Below, one piece after another: positions 21,830-31,597 of a DNA stretch of 64,000 bases. The DNA comes from Plasmopara viticola (taxonomy: Eukaryota; Oomycota; Peronosporomycetes; Peronosporales; Peronosporaceae): NCBI GenBank assembly GCA_001695595.3, contig MBPM02000039.1, positions 1-64,000 on the forward strand. Reading direction: 5' to 3'. The first letter of the stretch is position 1. Each line of letters starts with the position of its first letter. The notes below the pieces were generated by a model. The model saw nothing but the letters and a program-made list of their open reading frames with translations, did not search any database and was not told the origin of the DNA. Position numbers and translations under genes: made by a program.

Positions 21830-22600
21830 AATCCTGCTTGAGCCTGATACCAAGCCTATATCCGTCAAACAATGGCGCCAAAGTTCTGTACTTTACACAA
21901 CAGTCCGAGAATAGACCAAAGAGAGAGTTCAAGCAGGTATTATTCGATCATGTACGTCTGTCTTTCGGCACCTACCTTTTGTGTCGAGAAACGTGTAGGT
22001 TTGCGCAATGTGCACGATTATTGTCAGCTAAAACTAGCATTGATCTTGCCGGTGGTACCGATGCCGCATAAGGAAGACATCTTTGACGCCATGCCCACAT
22101 GTCATTGGCAATTGTAGATGGGCGTACTTTAGGGTTACTATCCGGCTATTACGTTCACAGTATGTTTTATGAGTCCTTATAGAATAAGTAGAGGATCTGG
22201 TACGTCTAATCGGCTTTTCTAGAAAGTCTTTCAATTTTCAAGAAACGATGAAATTCTACTTTGACGATATCTACGAGTGCACGAAAAGTGAAGATGCCGA
22301 ACACCACGCAATGGATTTAGACCGTGCACTTACACATTGTTAAATATAGCAAATTTATATCTAGTTGCCAAAATGCCAATGGATGATAACCTCTGCCTAG
22401 GAGAATTTGTCGGACAAAAAGGCGTTCGAATTGACACAGTCAAGGTAAAGATGATCGCAGAATGGTCTATATTTAAGACGAAGTAGCGAATGGAGTGCTT
22501 TTAATGTAGTACAGTTTATGTCTCGAGGTTTTGCAAGGACTTTGCGCAATTTGCAGGACCACTACATGAAATCATTCTCGAGAAGCGATCGAGCTCTCAG
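21830..22600 (+). pseudogene. Reverse transcriptase remnant of element 2
   Basis: RT fingers and palm are visible in several frames: a RNVHDYCQLKLALILPVVPMP segment near 22005-22065, MKFYFDDIYECTKSEDAEHH around 22248-22305 with the catalytic FDDI box intact, and FCKDFAQFAGPLHEIILEKR at about 22520-22580. Stops lie between each part. The order follows gypsy RT exactly. Confidence 0.82.
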
Positions 22601-22639
22601 ACAATCAGTTACGCTGCTTTACTGAATTCGAGCGTAGCT

Positions 22640-23060
22640 TGAAGCTTCCACTCTACCAGATTGCTGCCACGATCTCGCGCGTTAAGCCTCTTCTTAAAGC
22701 TCTTGCAAGCAAATTTGGGCTACTTTACACTCAATTTTAAGATTGTGTAACAGTGCATCGGCCATGGTGTTACTTTCACCGAAAATTCACTCAAACAAAG
22801 CATCGATCTTTCCTGTGATCCGTAGTTTTTGTGTTTGGATCATATCGATATTTTTGTAATACGTTTCGACCGTGAATGGTCGATCGAGAAAATACACGCG
22901 CCATACTTTCAGAGCATGCGCGATTACAAGTAGCTCTGCTCACAAATAGGGTACTTCGGCTCGGCTTGCTTTATTTTACGACCAGTAAACGCAATCGGAT
23001 GCTCTAGCACTTATTCCTTCAAAGCAAGATTCCCACGATCGCAAGATTTGAGGCGTGCGC
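22640..23060 (-). pseudogene. RNase H segment of element 2, inverted
   Basis: On the minus strand 23020-22760 reads LEHPIAFTGRKIKQAEPKYP, then after one shift VIAHALKVWRVYFLDRPFTV, ETYYKNIDMIQTQKLRI and, near the end, GESNTMADALLHN. This is the RNase H domain and linker of gypsy elements, with the usual D-H pair changed to Y-Y (ETYYK). It lies exactly where RNase H belongs between RT and integrase, but on the other strand. A local inversion explains this most simply. Confidence 0.75.
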
Positions 23061-23179
23061 CTATATATTAAATCGCTTCAAAAAGTCGGGACGAACAAGG
23101 GTACAGTTGCTTGATCCGAACAGACAAGGTATGCGTGGAATAGGATTCTATAGTTTATCACCAAGAAGCTTGAAAAGGA

Positions 23180-24110
23180 GATGATGTGCCAAAGTGCCCA
23201 TTGAAGAATTGTATGTTGTATCACCAAACAGGCGAAGATGGGACTCCACGATTGTATGTTCCAGACGACGAAGACCTGAAAAATCGTGCAATCTATGAAA
23301 TCACGATTCGGTATCGGCAGGCCACCCAAAATTTTACAAGGCCTATCTGGCCGTACGTCAAAGCTACTACTTGCCAAAAAGGATGAGTTTTCAGCGCTAT
23401 GCCAACACTTGTGAAATGTGTCAGCGCAACGAGGCTCAGACTTAACCGCCAAAGCTCTCGATACTCCACGAGGCAGATGGGAAGACATTATTATAAACTT
23501 CATCGTGTCTTCACAAGAGACCAAAAGTGATTTTAATGCCGTCATGATGATTCCTAATCGCTTAACGAAAAGGGTTATGTTAATCGCTACGTAGACAACA
23601 AACGATACTGTAGATATCGCAAAGGACTTCATATAGAAATATATTCATAGCATACAAGAGGCCATCTTACCCGACTGAAACACCAATTTTACATCTTAAC
23701 AATGGCAAACAAATGTGTCTGCTATGGGACCGCAAATCATTTTGGCCTCAGCTTCAATGCCGCAGACAGATGGTCAAACGGAAGAGCTGATCAATTTGTT
23801 GGAGATTACCTCGGAGATGTCGCCAACCCAGCACAGAATGACTGGGAAAACTTTTTGCATTTGGCTAAGATATCCGACAATCGACGCGTTCACTCTACGA
23901 TTGGAATGTCACCGTTCAACGCGGATCAAGGATGTGTTCGTTATTTGCCGAATGAACCGGCATCAGATCCAAATTTTTACAAGCAAAAAATGTCAGCACA
24001 AACGTTATTTCTACGTCAGGAATCGTTTATAAGGTCGCACAAGGCTGAATGAGCGAAGTATAAGGACGTATGAAGTACTATTTCGACAAGAATAGACTTG
24101 TCCACGACTT
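23180..24110 (+). pseudogene. Integrase remnant of element 2
   Basis: Plus strand reads PRLYVPDDEDLKNRAIYEI (the leader before the HHCC finger), then TCEMCQRNEAQT with the finger CxxC, then after many stops MPQTDGQTEELIN at about 23756-23795, the conserved HPQTDGQTE-type core of gypsy integrases. Two catalytic acids are not visible. A charged C-terminal stretch extends to about 24110. Confidence 0.85.
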
Positions 24111-24506
24111 CCAGGTTGGCGATATGGTGCTTTTGAACGGCAAACATCTCGATGTCTGACACAAACGATTTATTCAGCTTAAGAGCCACGCACCAAGATA
24201 TATTGGTTCATTCATATGATTGAGATCATCAAAGGGATAAAGGCTGCATCCAGTGTTCCACACTTCATTGTCGAAGCCGTATCGAAAGAACCTCAAGCGT
24301 CGGCAAATAGTGAATTAGTCATGTTCGCCAATGGCTCTAAGGGTCATTATGCACAGTAAGCACGAGGGAAATTCAAAAGTAAAAAGTTTAATGGCTAATT
24401 TAATAGCCACTGATGAGCCCGTGGTAAAGCAGTTTTTCGAGCTCATCGACCTTTATCAAAATCCCAAGGAATGAGACCTATCTTCTAGAATAGGCATTTT
24501 TTTATT

Positions 24507-24517
24507 GAAAAGGGAGG
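24507..24517 (+). promoter_or_regulatory. Polypurine tract of element 2
   Basis: GAAAAGGGAGG lies eight bases before the LTR start TGTAACTG at 24526. Position and composition are those of the plus-strand primer site of LTR retroelements. This fixes the left border of the LTR. Confidence 0.6.
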
Positions 24518-24525
24518 TCATCTGA

Positions 24526-24985
24526 TGTAACTGTCGTCACCGGCAAATTTGCCGGTAACAAGTTTTTACGCCATATAATTTCATTATTCCCAAAATACTA
24601 CTTTCATTAGGAAAGGCGATTTCATAGTTTTAAGACCAGAAGCAAGGTCCAGGTGTTAGTTGCTTATTGAAGATTGATAAGTGATATATAATGGACAGCT
24701 ATAACCAAATATTGTCTTGCTACAGCTTAACTGGTGGCTCTCAGCCATATACTACTACCATCTATAAGGCTATAATTCTTCTTTACTCCGCATATTTTTT
24801 ACATCTTGAATTATTTCAAGCCAATGAGGTTTCTTGACTCATAACGATTATGGAACACTCCTCCTTCACCGACTTCACTCCGCTCGCCGCTCAAGCTTCG
24901 TCCGACGACTGACCTTCAAAGAAGCTCTTCCCGCGACTGAGTTAGTAATGTCGTTTAGGATTTTTGCTCAACACAAATCGAGAAA
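24526..24985 (+). repeat. 3' LTR of element 2, palindromic start
   Basis: Begins TGTAACTGTCGTC and then carries ACCGGCAAATTTGCCGGT (24539-24556), a perfect 18-bp palindrome. The LTR at 48577-48990 starts in the same way and stays alignable to its CCGCT-GCC-CTCAAGC-TCGTCC region. The right border is estimated. Confidence 0.75.
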
Positions 24986-25815
24986 TGTAATAATCGAAGG
25001 TTATATATCACCTTTGGAAACGAGAGCAAAAAGGCTGCAGCTCTGATCCAACGCGGCCGTTTACGCAAAACGGCGTGCGAAGAGCTCAAGCGCTCTCCTA
25101 TCTAGTTTTCGAGCTAGGAGCTGATAGTACACATGCAAAAGTACTACACCTAAGCAATTCACTTCTTCGGCAAACAATAATGTACACCTCCGAGCAGATT
25201 TTCCCCGCCTTTCACAAATCCGTTTATTTTTCGGAGTGGGCACTGAGGATGCAATCATTGCAGCATTGCAACTAAAGCTCATAATAAAAATTATACTATT
25301 TGTCCCTTCACTATGGTCTATGCCTTGCTGGATTTTAACAAACCACAGCGGACGCTGCAAAGCAGTCTGCGCGGCTATTTCTGTGTGCTGCTACCGATTG
25401 TCTATGAGTTCCACCCATTAGATTCTTGCGGGACACATAATTGGCCATGTAATTAAAATGCATGTGCATGAAATAGTTTGACTACGCAATCGGTCAGGTG
25501 ATGTTGCTGCATTTTCAGAGCGTCCGCAACGTCAGCACAGTCGGTGATGGTTTCTCTCCGAGCTATCGACGGCTCCATGCCACGGTCAAAGCTGGGTCTA
25601 GACCATACCTTAGCCCTAGCATCAAGCATCGACATCATTTGACGTAGGGAATGCAAGCCAGCGTGTATATGGTATACATGGTCCATCAAAGTCAAGAGAC
25701 CTACACTGCCCCAAAAACAGATCTCCTCAGCTTAATCCTATTGTTAGGGCTGTCGATCTTCCGAATAGAAAGGATTTAGAGCAATATACAACACGCTACC
25801 TCATTCATGGGTTTC
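24986..25815. other. Gap before the CKK gene
   Basis: No gene seen. Contains short frames on both strands only (25061-25360, 25453-25695) with no domain features, plus the presumed 3' end of the CKK-protein transcript. Confidence 0.5.
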
Positions 25816-28800
25816 TTACAGCATACAAGCCAAAGCCGAAACGGATTTCCCTTTAAATATGAGCGGATCTGCCAGTGCGCACGCATCTGTCTTTACCGTA
25901 AACGACCTCGTTGGGACGGGCAAAAATTGTTTTTTGGCGGAGCTGTACTTAAAAAACTGCGAGATCATTTCGCTGTTGCCAATTGTAATGGGGGCTCGTG
26001 ATGAGGTACTTGATAACAATGAGAAAATCCGAACGGCGGAGTCACGATCGACATGATTTTCGTAAAGAGCACGAAATTTAAGTTCCTTTGCAGACTTAAG
26101 CAAGACAATATAATTGTCGCACGTGGATCTAGCTAAAGCCTGCAAGGCTAGCATGCGGTCGTTCTGCATGGACCCGCCTGCTAGTAAAGTAAATTCCAGA
26201 GCATTCTGAATGAGCTGTCGATTTGATGCTTTTTTTGTGTATACGATAGTGGCAAATGAGAGCGGTCGACGCGATTGCTGCTTTTCTTTTTGCTGTTGCA
26301 ATGCCGATTCCCGCACTTGTTGCAACTTCTGCAACTTCTTTTGTCGAAGCTCCTTGAGCCTTAATTCGCGAGACTTATCAGCCGTCGTGACATTATTTTT
26401 TAAGGCGACAAATGCCGCAACAGGAGCTGATAAAGGCGCGACTGATTTTTGTTGCGAACTTGGAAACGCATGGTGACTGGATAATATTTCATGAGGCGTT
26501 TGAACGGATTCGTCGCTGGTATGATTCGATCCAGTGGAAGTGGGACATTGCTCGATACTTAAACTTTCATCTGTAGCTGAAACGGGTTGAGGCCGGATTG
26601 GTACGCGCCCACAAATACTAAATGGAGTAGCAGAGGCAATTTTTGAAGTCAGCACATCATAATCTTTACTTACAAGGTGTAAAGTAGCATCGCGATCCGT
26701 ATTGTAGCTTGTACGGGTGCTCGTTCCCATCATCTGTGTCAACATTCCATCCTCGCCCTCCGTATAATTACTAGCTATTAGGCTCGCAGACTTGGCTGTC
26801 ACTTGAGGTCGTACATGCTGAGGCTCAACAAAGCCACTCCCGGTTAAGGTGACAGAAGTTGTACTTATAGGTCGTTCTTGCCGATTCAACCTCACTGACT
26901 CATTTTCACAACGTTGACTTAAAACTGGTGGCAACATAGCGGGTAACATCGCTTGTGTTGCAGTACAAACCACACTGGACTTTTTAGGCTCGTGCGACTT
27001 TGAAAATAGAAAAGCTGAGACTAAATTATCTTCATCACTTCTTTGGAAAAAAGATTGGCTTTCAATCTCCTCAGAGTCTTCAGTAAAAAGTCTGGCAATA
27101 AAGTCTGTATGACTCTCAGAAAGAGACGCTGTTGTGCGAGGTTGAACCTTTGGACCCCGATCGACCAATACAACATTTGCATTTAAGGCAAATCCATTTT
27201 TTGCGATTGATAGCGAATATCCTTCGTCAATAGATAGTTGCCTTCGACCGGGTTGTGGCGTTCCGGTTATAACTAGTTTTCTCGACTCTAGCTCTTCACC
27301 AGAGACTTTTTCTGCTGTGACATTTATCTCTTCTCTTTGAATCCCTGATTGAAAGTGTTTTAACTCGTCTTCCGAACTCATTCGACGTGGGTGGTAAATG
27401 CATGCAAGTCGCCCATAATAATTTTCATTGTGCCTTCGACGAGTTTGCAGCTCTTGCTGCCGCTCCATCATCTCTTCGCGCTCAAGTATTTTAGCAGTGT
27501 ACTCAAGCTCCCACCAGATTTGTGACCCAAGTTTATCCCTGTAATTGACTCTTGGCCTTGGCTTATGCACTGATGATTCATCTTGTGTAGGCGACTGAGA
27601 GCGCAAAGCGAAGTCGACCACAGCCACTTGCGCAGCGCGAATAGAATCTTCATCGCTATTAAGCACGCAGCTATCAGATATATATACTGCATCAGCACTG
27701 TATTTCGTCTCATTCGTACGATCACCGATTACGTTCTCAGTAAATACACCATCGACATTAGTTCCCTCGTCCAGTGATCGACAAATGTCAGTGTTTGAAT
27801 CGTAACTATTCTTTACTTGACTAAAACCAGACGCAAGGTCACTATATGGAGATGCTATCTCAGTCTGGCGGGACAAGCGTACACACTCTTCATCTTGTCT
27901 GGTCTGAGCTTCGTCGTATTCAAGTAGATTTTCGACGGTAAGCGCAACTTTAAAACTATCGTCATTTTGAATCTGGCCATGCTGATCGAAATTTTCTTGT
28001 TCATTTCGACAACTTGGATCATCTATAAACCCTTCTTGCTCATCCACTATATTTTTCTGCAATACAATAGCAGTTGAATCTTTCATTTGTTCCGAATCAA
28101 CATCAAAATCTCTAGCTCGCTGATGCTTCTTCCTGACCACTTTGCCATCATAGCTTCGCCACGTGAGCCCATTCACTTCAAGATTTGACCCTGTAGCTGC
28201 CTCAAAACAGGGCCTTTCAGAAAAGGTCGAAAGGTTTGCAAGTGAGGAGGATACGACCGTTCGTCTAGGTCGTGATATTTGGTGCTGATAGCTTTCGGAA
28301 ACATCACCATCGTCTCCACAATTGACATATGCGGATTTGCTCTCCGAACCAACGACGGCTCCATCTCGTTTAGTTCCGGCAGCACCGTCATTTAGAAAAC
28401 TTTTATGTGCTTGTCCACTAGACATCCGTTGCAAATCCGTTGAATTTCTCTGCTGCATGCCAAACGAAAATATTGACGGGGTCAAATTTTTTTTCGTGTG
28501 CGTAACATCAGGATAAACAGAAAAGTGAGAAGACTGGGAAAGTAAGTTGTTATCGTCGTCCCCTCGTGGTGTCAGATCTACATCAACAATAGTATCGACC
28601 GGCTTGAAAGTACATTGGGCTTCATTCTGATTGTCGGAATCTACAGATGTTCTTCTTTCGGTTGTTAGATCAACCGAGATTGGCTTATTGGTATCAATTA
28701 CTGATAGATTTGAAATAAAATCATTTGAACTACCTTTAGATGCTGTAATACTTTCTCCGATTCCCGGGTTCTTTGAATGCTCTTGCGAGACACTAGATTG

Positions 28801-29451
28801 ATTCGTGCCACGCTCTTCTTTTTGGTGGTTTTGTGACTTTGAACCCATAACGACTGCCCAAACGTTGTATGTTGCTCCATCCTCGCGCAATACTGGCAGT
28901 TCGTCGTACATTTTTTTAATTAAACTGCTTGCACTCTTCACGACTTTCACGCGCCCAGGACACACATAAAGTAATATCTGACGCTTTTTCCTACTGCCCG
29001 CGATGCACGTGCTATCCGGAGAAAACCAAATCACGGCTTGCCCACCGGCCGATAGTTGTGACGACACCGACAACACGACACAAATGTTTATTGTACTCGT
29101 TGCCGCCCGGTCTTGCAATTCCTCAATTTCTATAGTCAACGTATCCGCGACTATTCCTTCGAAATCCCACGTCAAATCAGCGACATAAAGATTTGCTAAA
29201 GGAGACTGTCGGCACAATTTAGTGTCGTGCTCAATTTGCAGCTCCATCAGAAGCCTTCGAATGTCAATGGGAGTACTAATTTCTGATCGTTTTGCCTCTT
29301 GTCCACATTTGTGTGCTTCGACAACCATTGGCGCCAGCGCAGACTTCGTAAAGGTCTCTTGTAAAGTTGCCGTGGAGCAAAGCAATTGAGCAGCAAAAGA
29401 CAAACACGAAGCGAGCGAGGCTACCTGCGTTGATTCCTTCTTCCTATTCAT
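25816..29451 (-). CDS. CKK-domain (CAMSAP/Patronin-like) microtubule protein
   Basis: Single-exon frame of 1,211 codons from the ATG at 29451 (context GGCATGA); the frame is open a little further upstream but without an ATG. The last ~140 residues match the CKK domain: SNRQLIQNALEFTLLAG near its start, KELKFRALY in the middle and FFKYSSAKKQFLPVPTRSF near the end. Directly before it lies a basic helix (KELRQKKLQKLQQVRESAL) like the coiled coil that precedes CKK in animal CAMSAPs. CKK domains bind microtubule minus ends. The first ~190 residues form a compact, conserved-looking domain (INICVVLSVSSQLSAGG, VIWFSP, ILLYVCPG) that I cannot match to the calponin-homology domain normal for CAMSAPs. 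The middle ~850 residues are Ser/Thr-rich and probably disordered. CCDC93 lies about 115 bp upstream on the same strand. Confidence 0.88.
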   Translation of the reverse strand: MNRKKESTQVASLASCLSFAAQLLCSTATLQETFTKSALAPMVVEAHKCGQEAKRSEISTPIDIRRLLMELQIEHDTKLCRQSPLANLYVADLTWDFEGIVADTLTIEIEELQDRAATSTINICVVLSVSSQLSAGGQAVIWFSPDSTCIAGSRKKRQILLYVCPGRVKVVKSASSLIKKMYDELPVLREDGATYNVWAVVMGSKSQNHQKEERGTNQSSVSQEHSKNPGIGESITASKGSSNDFISNLSVIDTNKPISVDLTTERRTSVDSDNQNEAQCTFKPVDTIVDVDLTPRGDDDNNLLSQSSHFSVYPDVTHTKKNLTPSIFSFGMQQRNSTDLQRMSSGQAHKSFLNDGAAGTKRDGAVVGSESKSAYVNCGDDGDVSESYQHQISRPRRTVVSSSLANLSTFSERPCFEAATGSNLEVNGLTWRSYDGKVVRKKHQRARDFDVDSEQMKDSTAIVLQKNIVDEQEGFIDDPSCRNEQENFDQHGQIQNDDSFKVALTVENLLEYDEAQTRQDEECVRLSRQTEIASPYSDLASGFSQVKNSYDSNTDICRSLDEGTNVDGVFTENVIGDRTNETKYSADAVYISDSCVLNSDEDSIRAAQVAVVDFALRSQSPTQDESSVHKPRPRVNYRDKLGSQIWWELEYTAKILEREEMMERQQELQTRRRHNENYYGRLACIYHPRRMSSEDELKHFQSGIQREEINVTAEKVSGEELESRKLVITGTPQPGRRQLSIDEGYSLSIAKNGFALNANVVLVDRGPKVQPRTTASLSESHTDFIARLFTEDSEEIESQSFFQRSDEDNLVSAFLFSKSHEPKKSSVVCTATQAMLPAMLPPVLSQRCENESVRLNRQERPISTTSVTLTGSGFVEPQHVRPQVTAKSASLIASNYTEGEDGMLTQMMGTSTRTSYNTDRDATLHLVSKDYDVLTSKIASATPFSICGRVPIRPQPVSATDESLSIEQCPTSTGSNHTSDESVQTPHEILSSHHAFPSSQQKSVAPLSAPVAAFVALKNNVTTADKSRELRLKELRQKKLQKLQQVRESALQQQKEKQQSRRPLSFATIVYTKKASNRQLIQNALEFTLLAGGSMQNDRMLALQALARSTCDNYIVLLKSAKELKFRALYENHVDRDSAVRIFSLLSSTSSRAPITIGNSEMISQFFKYSSAKKQFLPVPTRSFTVKTDACALADPLIFKGKSVSALACML

Positions 29452-29566
29452 GCCTATGATATATAACAACGATTCAAGTTAACAGCCGCAGCAACGAGAC
29501 AATTCTTACTCGGTAACTCAAGTATTTTTATGCACCATTTAAGCGTTGCGACACAATTTTCCATAT

Positions 29567-31486
29567 TTAATTTTGGTCCGACTTTTCAAGCTGAGCTGCT
29601 AGTCTCTCGTTTTTCTCGCACTCCTTTTGGAACTTGCGGATTGCATTCACGTACAGTCGCTCTTGTTCGAGCAAAAACTGGTATCTCCCGTCTAGCGTCT
29701 CCACGTCAGCCTGGTGGTCATTCCGAGCACTCTGCTGCTTCGCCATGATACTTTGTACATTCTGTATGATGTTTTCGGTCTGCATAAAAAAGGCTTGTGT
29801 AGCCGTCTTGGAGGCCATGGCAACGTCAATGTTTTCGCTAATGCTGTTAAGTAGCGAGACTTCCTTCTCTAAAAATTCATGTGTGGTTTTAAGAGTATTG
29901 TACACGCAGTAATACTTGCGTGTTTCATCGAGTGTCAACGCTACCTCGTTATAAAGCTCGAGGAATCGCTTTTCGTATTGCACAAGCTCAAAACGTGTGG
30001 GAATTTCATCAATCTGCTTCATCTTGAGATGCAGCGCTCGATCCTGCTTGGCCGCTGCAATTCTCATATCTTTGTGTTTCACAGCCATCTTAACATGCGA
30101 TTGCTTAATTTTAGCAAGACGCAACGCGCCGGCACCTTGGACGCTGGCATCGTCTGTTACGTGAAGTCTGAGTTTCTCTATGCGATTTCTTAGCGCTTCA
30201 AGCTCCACACGACAATTATTCCGCACTTCATTCTTCTCGCGCTTAAGCACCTCATTTTTTATTACAAGGTGACTCAATTCCGCCACGTGCGCTTGCGATT
30301 TTCCATCTGCTGGTGTCTTTTCTTCCGCTTCCGCTATATCGAGCTTTAGCTTTGAGAGGGTTTCATCTAGCGCTGCAGCTTGAGTCTTGTTCTCCATAAT
30401 CTTCGTGTTTAAATTTTTCTTTTCCTGAATCAATCGTCGTACCTGGACGTCATGTTCCTTCAATTGGACTCGCAGCAAGTGCGATGGAGACTGTATACTA
30501 GATTCAATACGACCTTGAACGCTGTCCTGCTCATCATTAGGAATCAAAATGACGTGCTGCAAAATCTTCGCCTCGCGCTCTCGGTGTTGACTGACAAGCA
30601 CCTGTTGTGCCTCCGTCGCCTGTTTCATCGCCTTGAGATATCGTCGATTGAACTCGACAGCTTGTAAACCATTCGACTTTCTTCCCAAAGATCTCATCCA
30701 CCGTCCCCGATACTTTAATGTTCCAGTTGTAGCAATTTCTGCAGCTTGACTTGCAATCTGCGCCATAATGTCCACATGGGTGACTTCTTTCTCATTCGTC
30801 TCCATCGACAGCTCTGCCTCGTCAACGACATCAGTTGCTCTTTCACCATATTCGAGTAAGCACCGCTGAATAAGAGCATCCTCACTATCCTCCACTTCTT
30901 CCTCTGATGCAATAAACTGCCACCGTCTCCTAGGTGCAAAGGCATCTAGCACTGTCTCGACCTCTTTCACTAGCGATTGACTTTCATTTTGTGGGCACAA
31001 CACCTTCAGGTATGCTCTTTCATGCCGGATTTCTTCTAAATGCTGAACATCTTGTCCCTCACGAATCAACCACAATACGAGTTTGTGAACTGTTTCAATG
31101 TCTCCAAAGTCTTGAAGCAGCAATTGGTGCGGCTGAATCGCCACAGGACAGAGAAAATGTAGAGCCTCAATACAACGGAGCACCTCCTGTGCTAGCCCCA
31201 GTCGAGACTTCATTTTGGTGTGGGACTGATAAAGCAAATCCCACTGAACTCTCTCCTGCCCGGCATTTTCTCTTTTAACAATGCGTTGTAATAGCCACGC
31301 AATACCACACAGCACGCGGTCAAAGGCGCTATAAGAGTTTCTTTGCGCCTTGCAGAACCCCGCGCTTTCTAGCGCTTGAAGTATGCACGAAAGATTGGTA
31401 GTTGCTTCCAAGCCGTACTTATCCGCAAGATCATATGCGTCGGAAAGGGTTGTCGAAGCTTTGAGCACGGGCGAGGAGTTGAACAT
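29567..31486 (-). CDS. CCDC93: CCDC93-like subunit of the endosomal CCC complex
   Basis: 639 codons, single exon, close to the 631 residues of human CCDC93. The N-terminal part carries the family's signature: ILQALESAGFCKAQ, SAFDRVLCGIAWLLQRIV, then a PHQLLLQDFGDIETVHKL-VLWLI segment (human: [20 protein letters not shown] and PHQI-GMDF-HIFPVVQWLV). An APRRRW element and an LLEYGE element follow at mid-length, then long coiled coils to the end. CCDC93 pairs with CCDC22 and COMMD proteins to recycle membrane cargo from endosomes with retriever. The first in-frame ATG is at 31486, although the frame is open to 31648, where it overlaps AGPS. Family length supports the ATG. Confidence 0.87.
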   Translation of the reverse strand: MFNSSPVLKASTTLSDAYDLADKYGLEATTNLSCILQALESAGFCKAQRNSYSAFDRVLCGIAWLLQRIVKRENAGQERVQWDLLYQSHTKMKSRLGLAQEVLRCIEALHFLCPVAIQPHQLLLQDFGDIETVHKLVLWLIREGQDVQHLEEIRHERAYLKVLCPQNESQSLVKEVETVLDAFAPRRRWQFIASEEEVEDSEDALIQRCLLEYGERATDVVDEAELSMETNEKEVTHVDIMAQIASQAAEIATTGTLKYRGRWMRSLGRKSNGLQAVEFNRRYLKAMKQATEAQQVLVSQHREREAKILQHVILIPNDEQDSVQGRIESSIQSPSHLLRVQLKEHDVQVRRLIQEKKNLNTKIMENKTQAAALDETLSKLKLDIAEAEEKTPADGKSQAHVAELSHLVIKNEVLKREKNEVRNNCRVELEALRNRIEKLRLHVTDDASVQGAGALRLAKIKQSHVKMAVKHKDMRIAAAKQDRALHLKMKQIDEIPTRFELVQYEKRFLELYNEVALTLDETRKYYCVYNTLKTTHEFLEKEVSLLNSISENIDVAMASKTATQAFFMQTENIIQNVQSIMAKQQSARNDHQADVETLDGRYQFLLEQERLYVNAIRKFQKECEKNERLAAQLEKSDQN

Positions 31487-31597
31487 ACTGCACGCGAATT
31501 CGAAACGTGATTCTTTTAGTGCGCTTATAAATTGCTGCAGAAAATTTTCGAGCGGTGTCGCATAGTCAGTTCGGTATTTGACAAAAGTCGTAGCCAC
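31487..31597. promoter_or_regulatory. Short divergent promoter region, CCDC93/AGPS
   Basis: Only 111 bp separate the CCDC93 start codon (minus) from the AGPS start codon (plus). Both 5' untranslated regions and promoters must fit here or overlap the opposite gene. I see no clear oomycete initiator motif. Shared regulation is inference. Confidence 0.5.

Larger units (their letters stand above)
21080..24985 (+). mobile_element. Decayed Ty3/gypsy element (element 2) with 3' LTR
   Basis: Plus-strand remnants of protease (from 21116), RT (21830-22600) and integrase (23180-24110) occur in the right order, followed by a polypurine tract and an LTR. The RNase H segment between RT and integrase lies on the opposite strand. 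All domains are broken by stops and shifts. No 5' LTR of the same type was found upstream, so the 5' end is lost or too diverged. Confidence 0.82.

Noticed and set aside
29452..29469. Upstream start for the CKK protein
   Set aside because: The codon at 29469 is TTG, not ATG; the ATG at 29451 has a good context.
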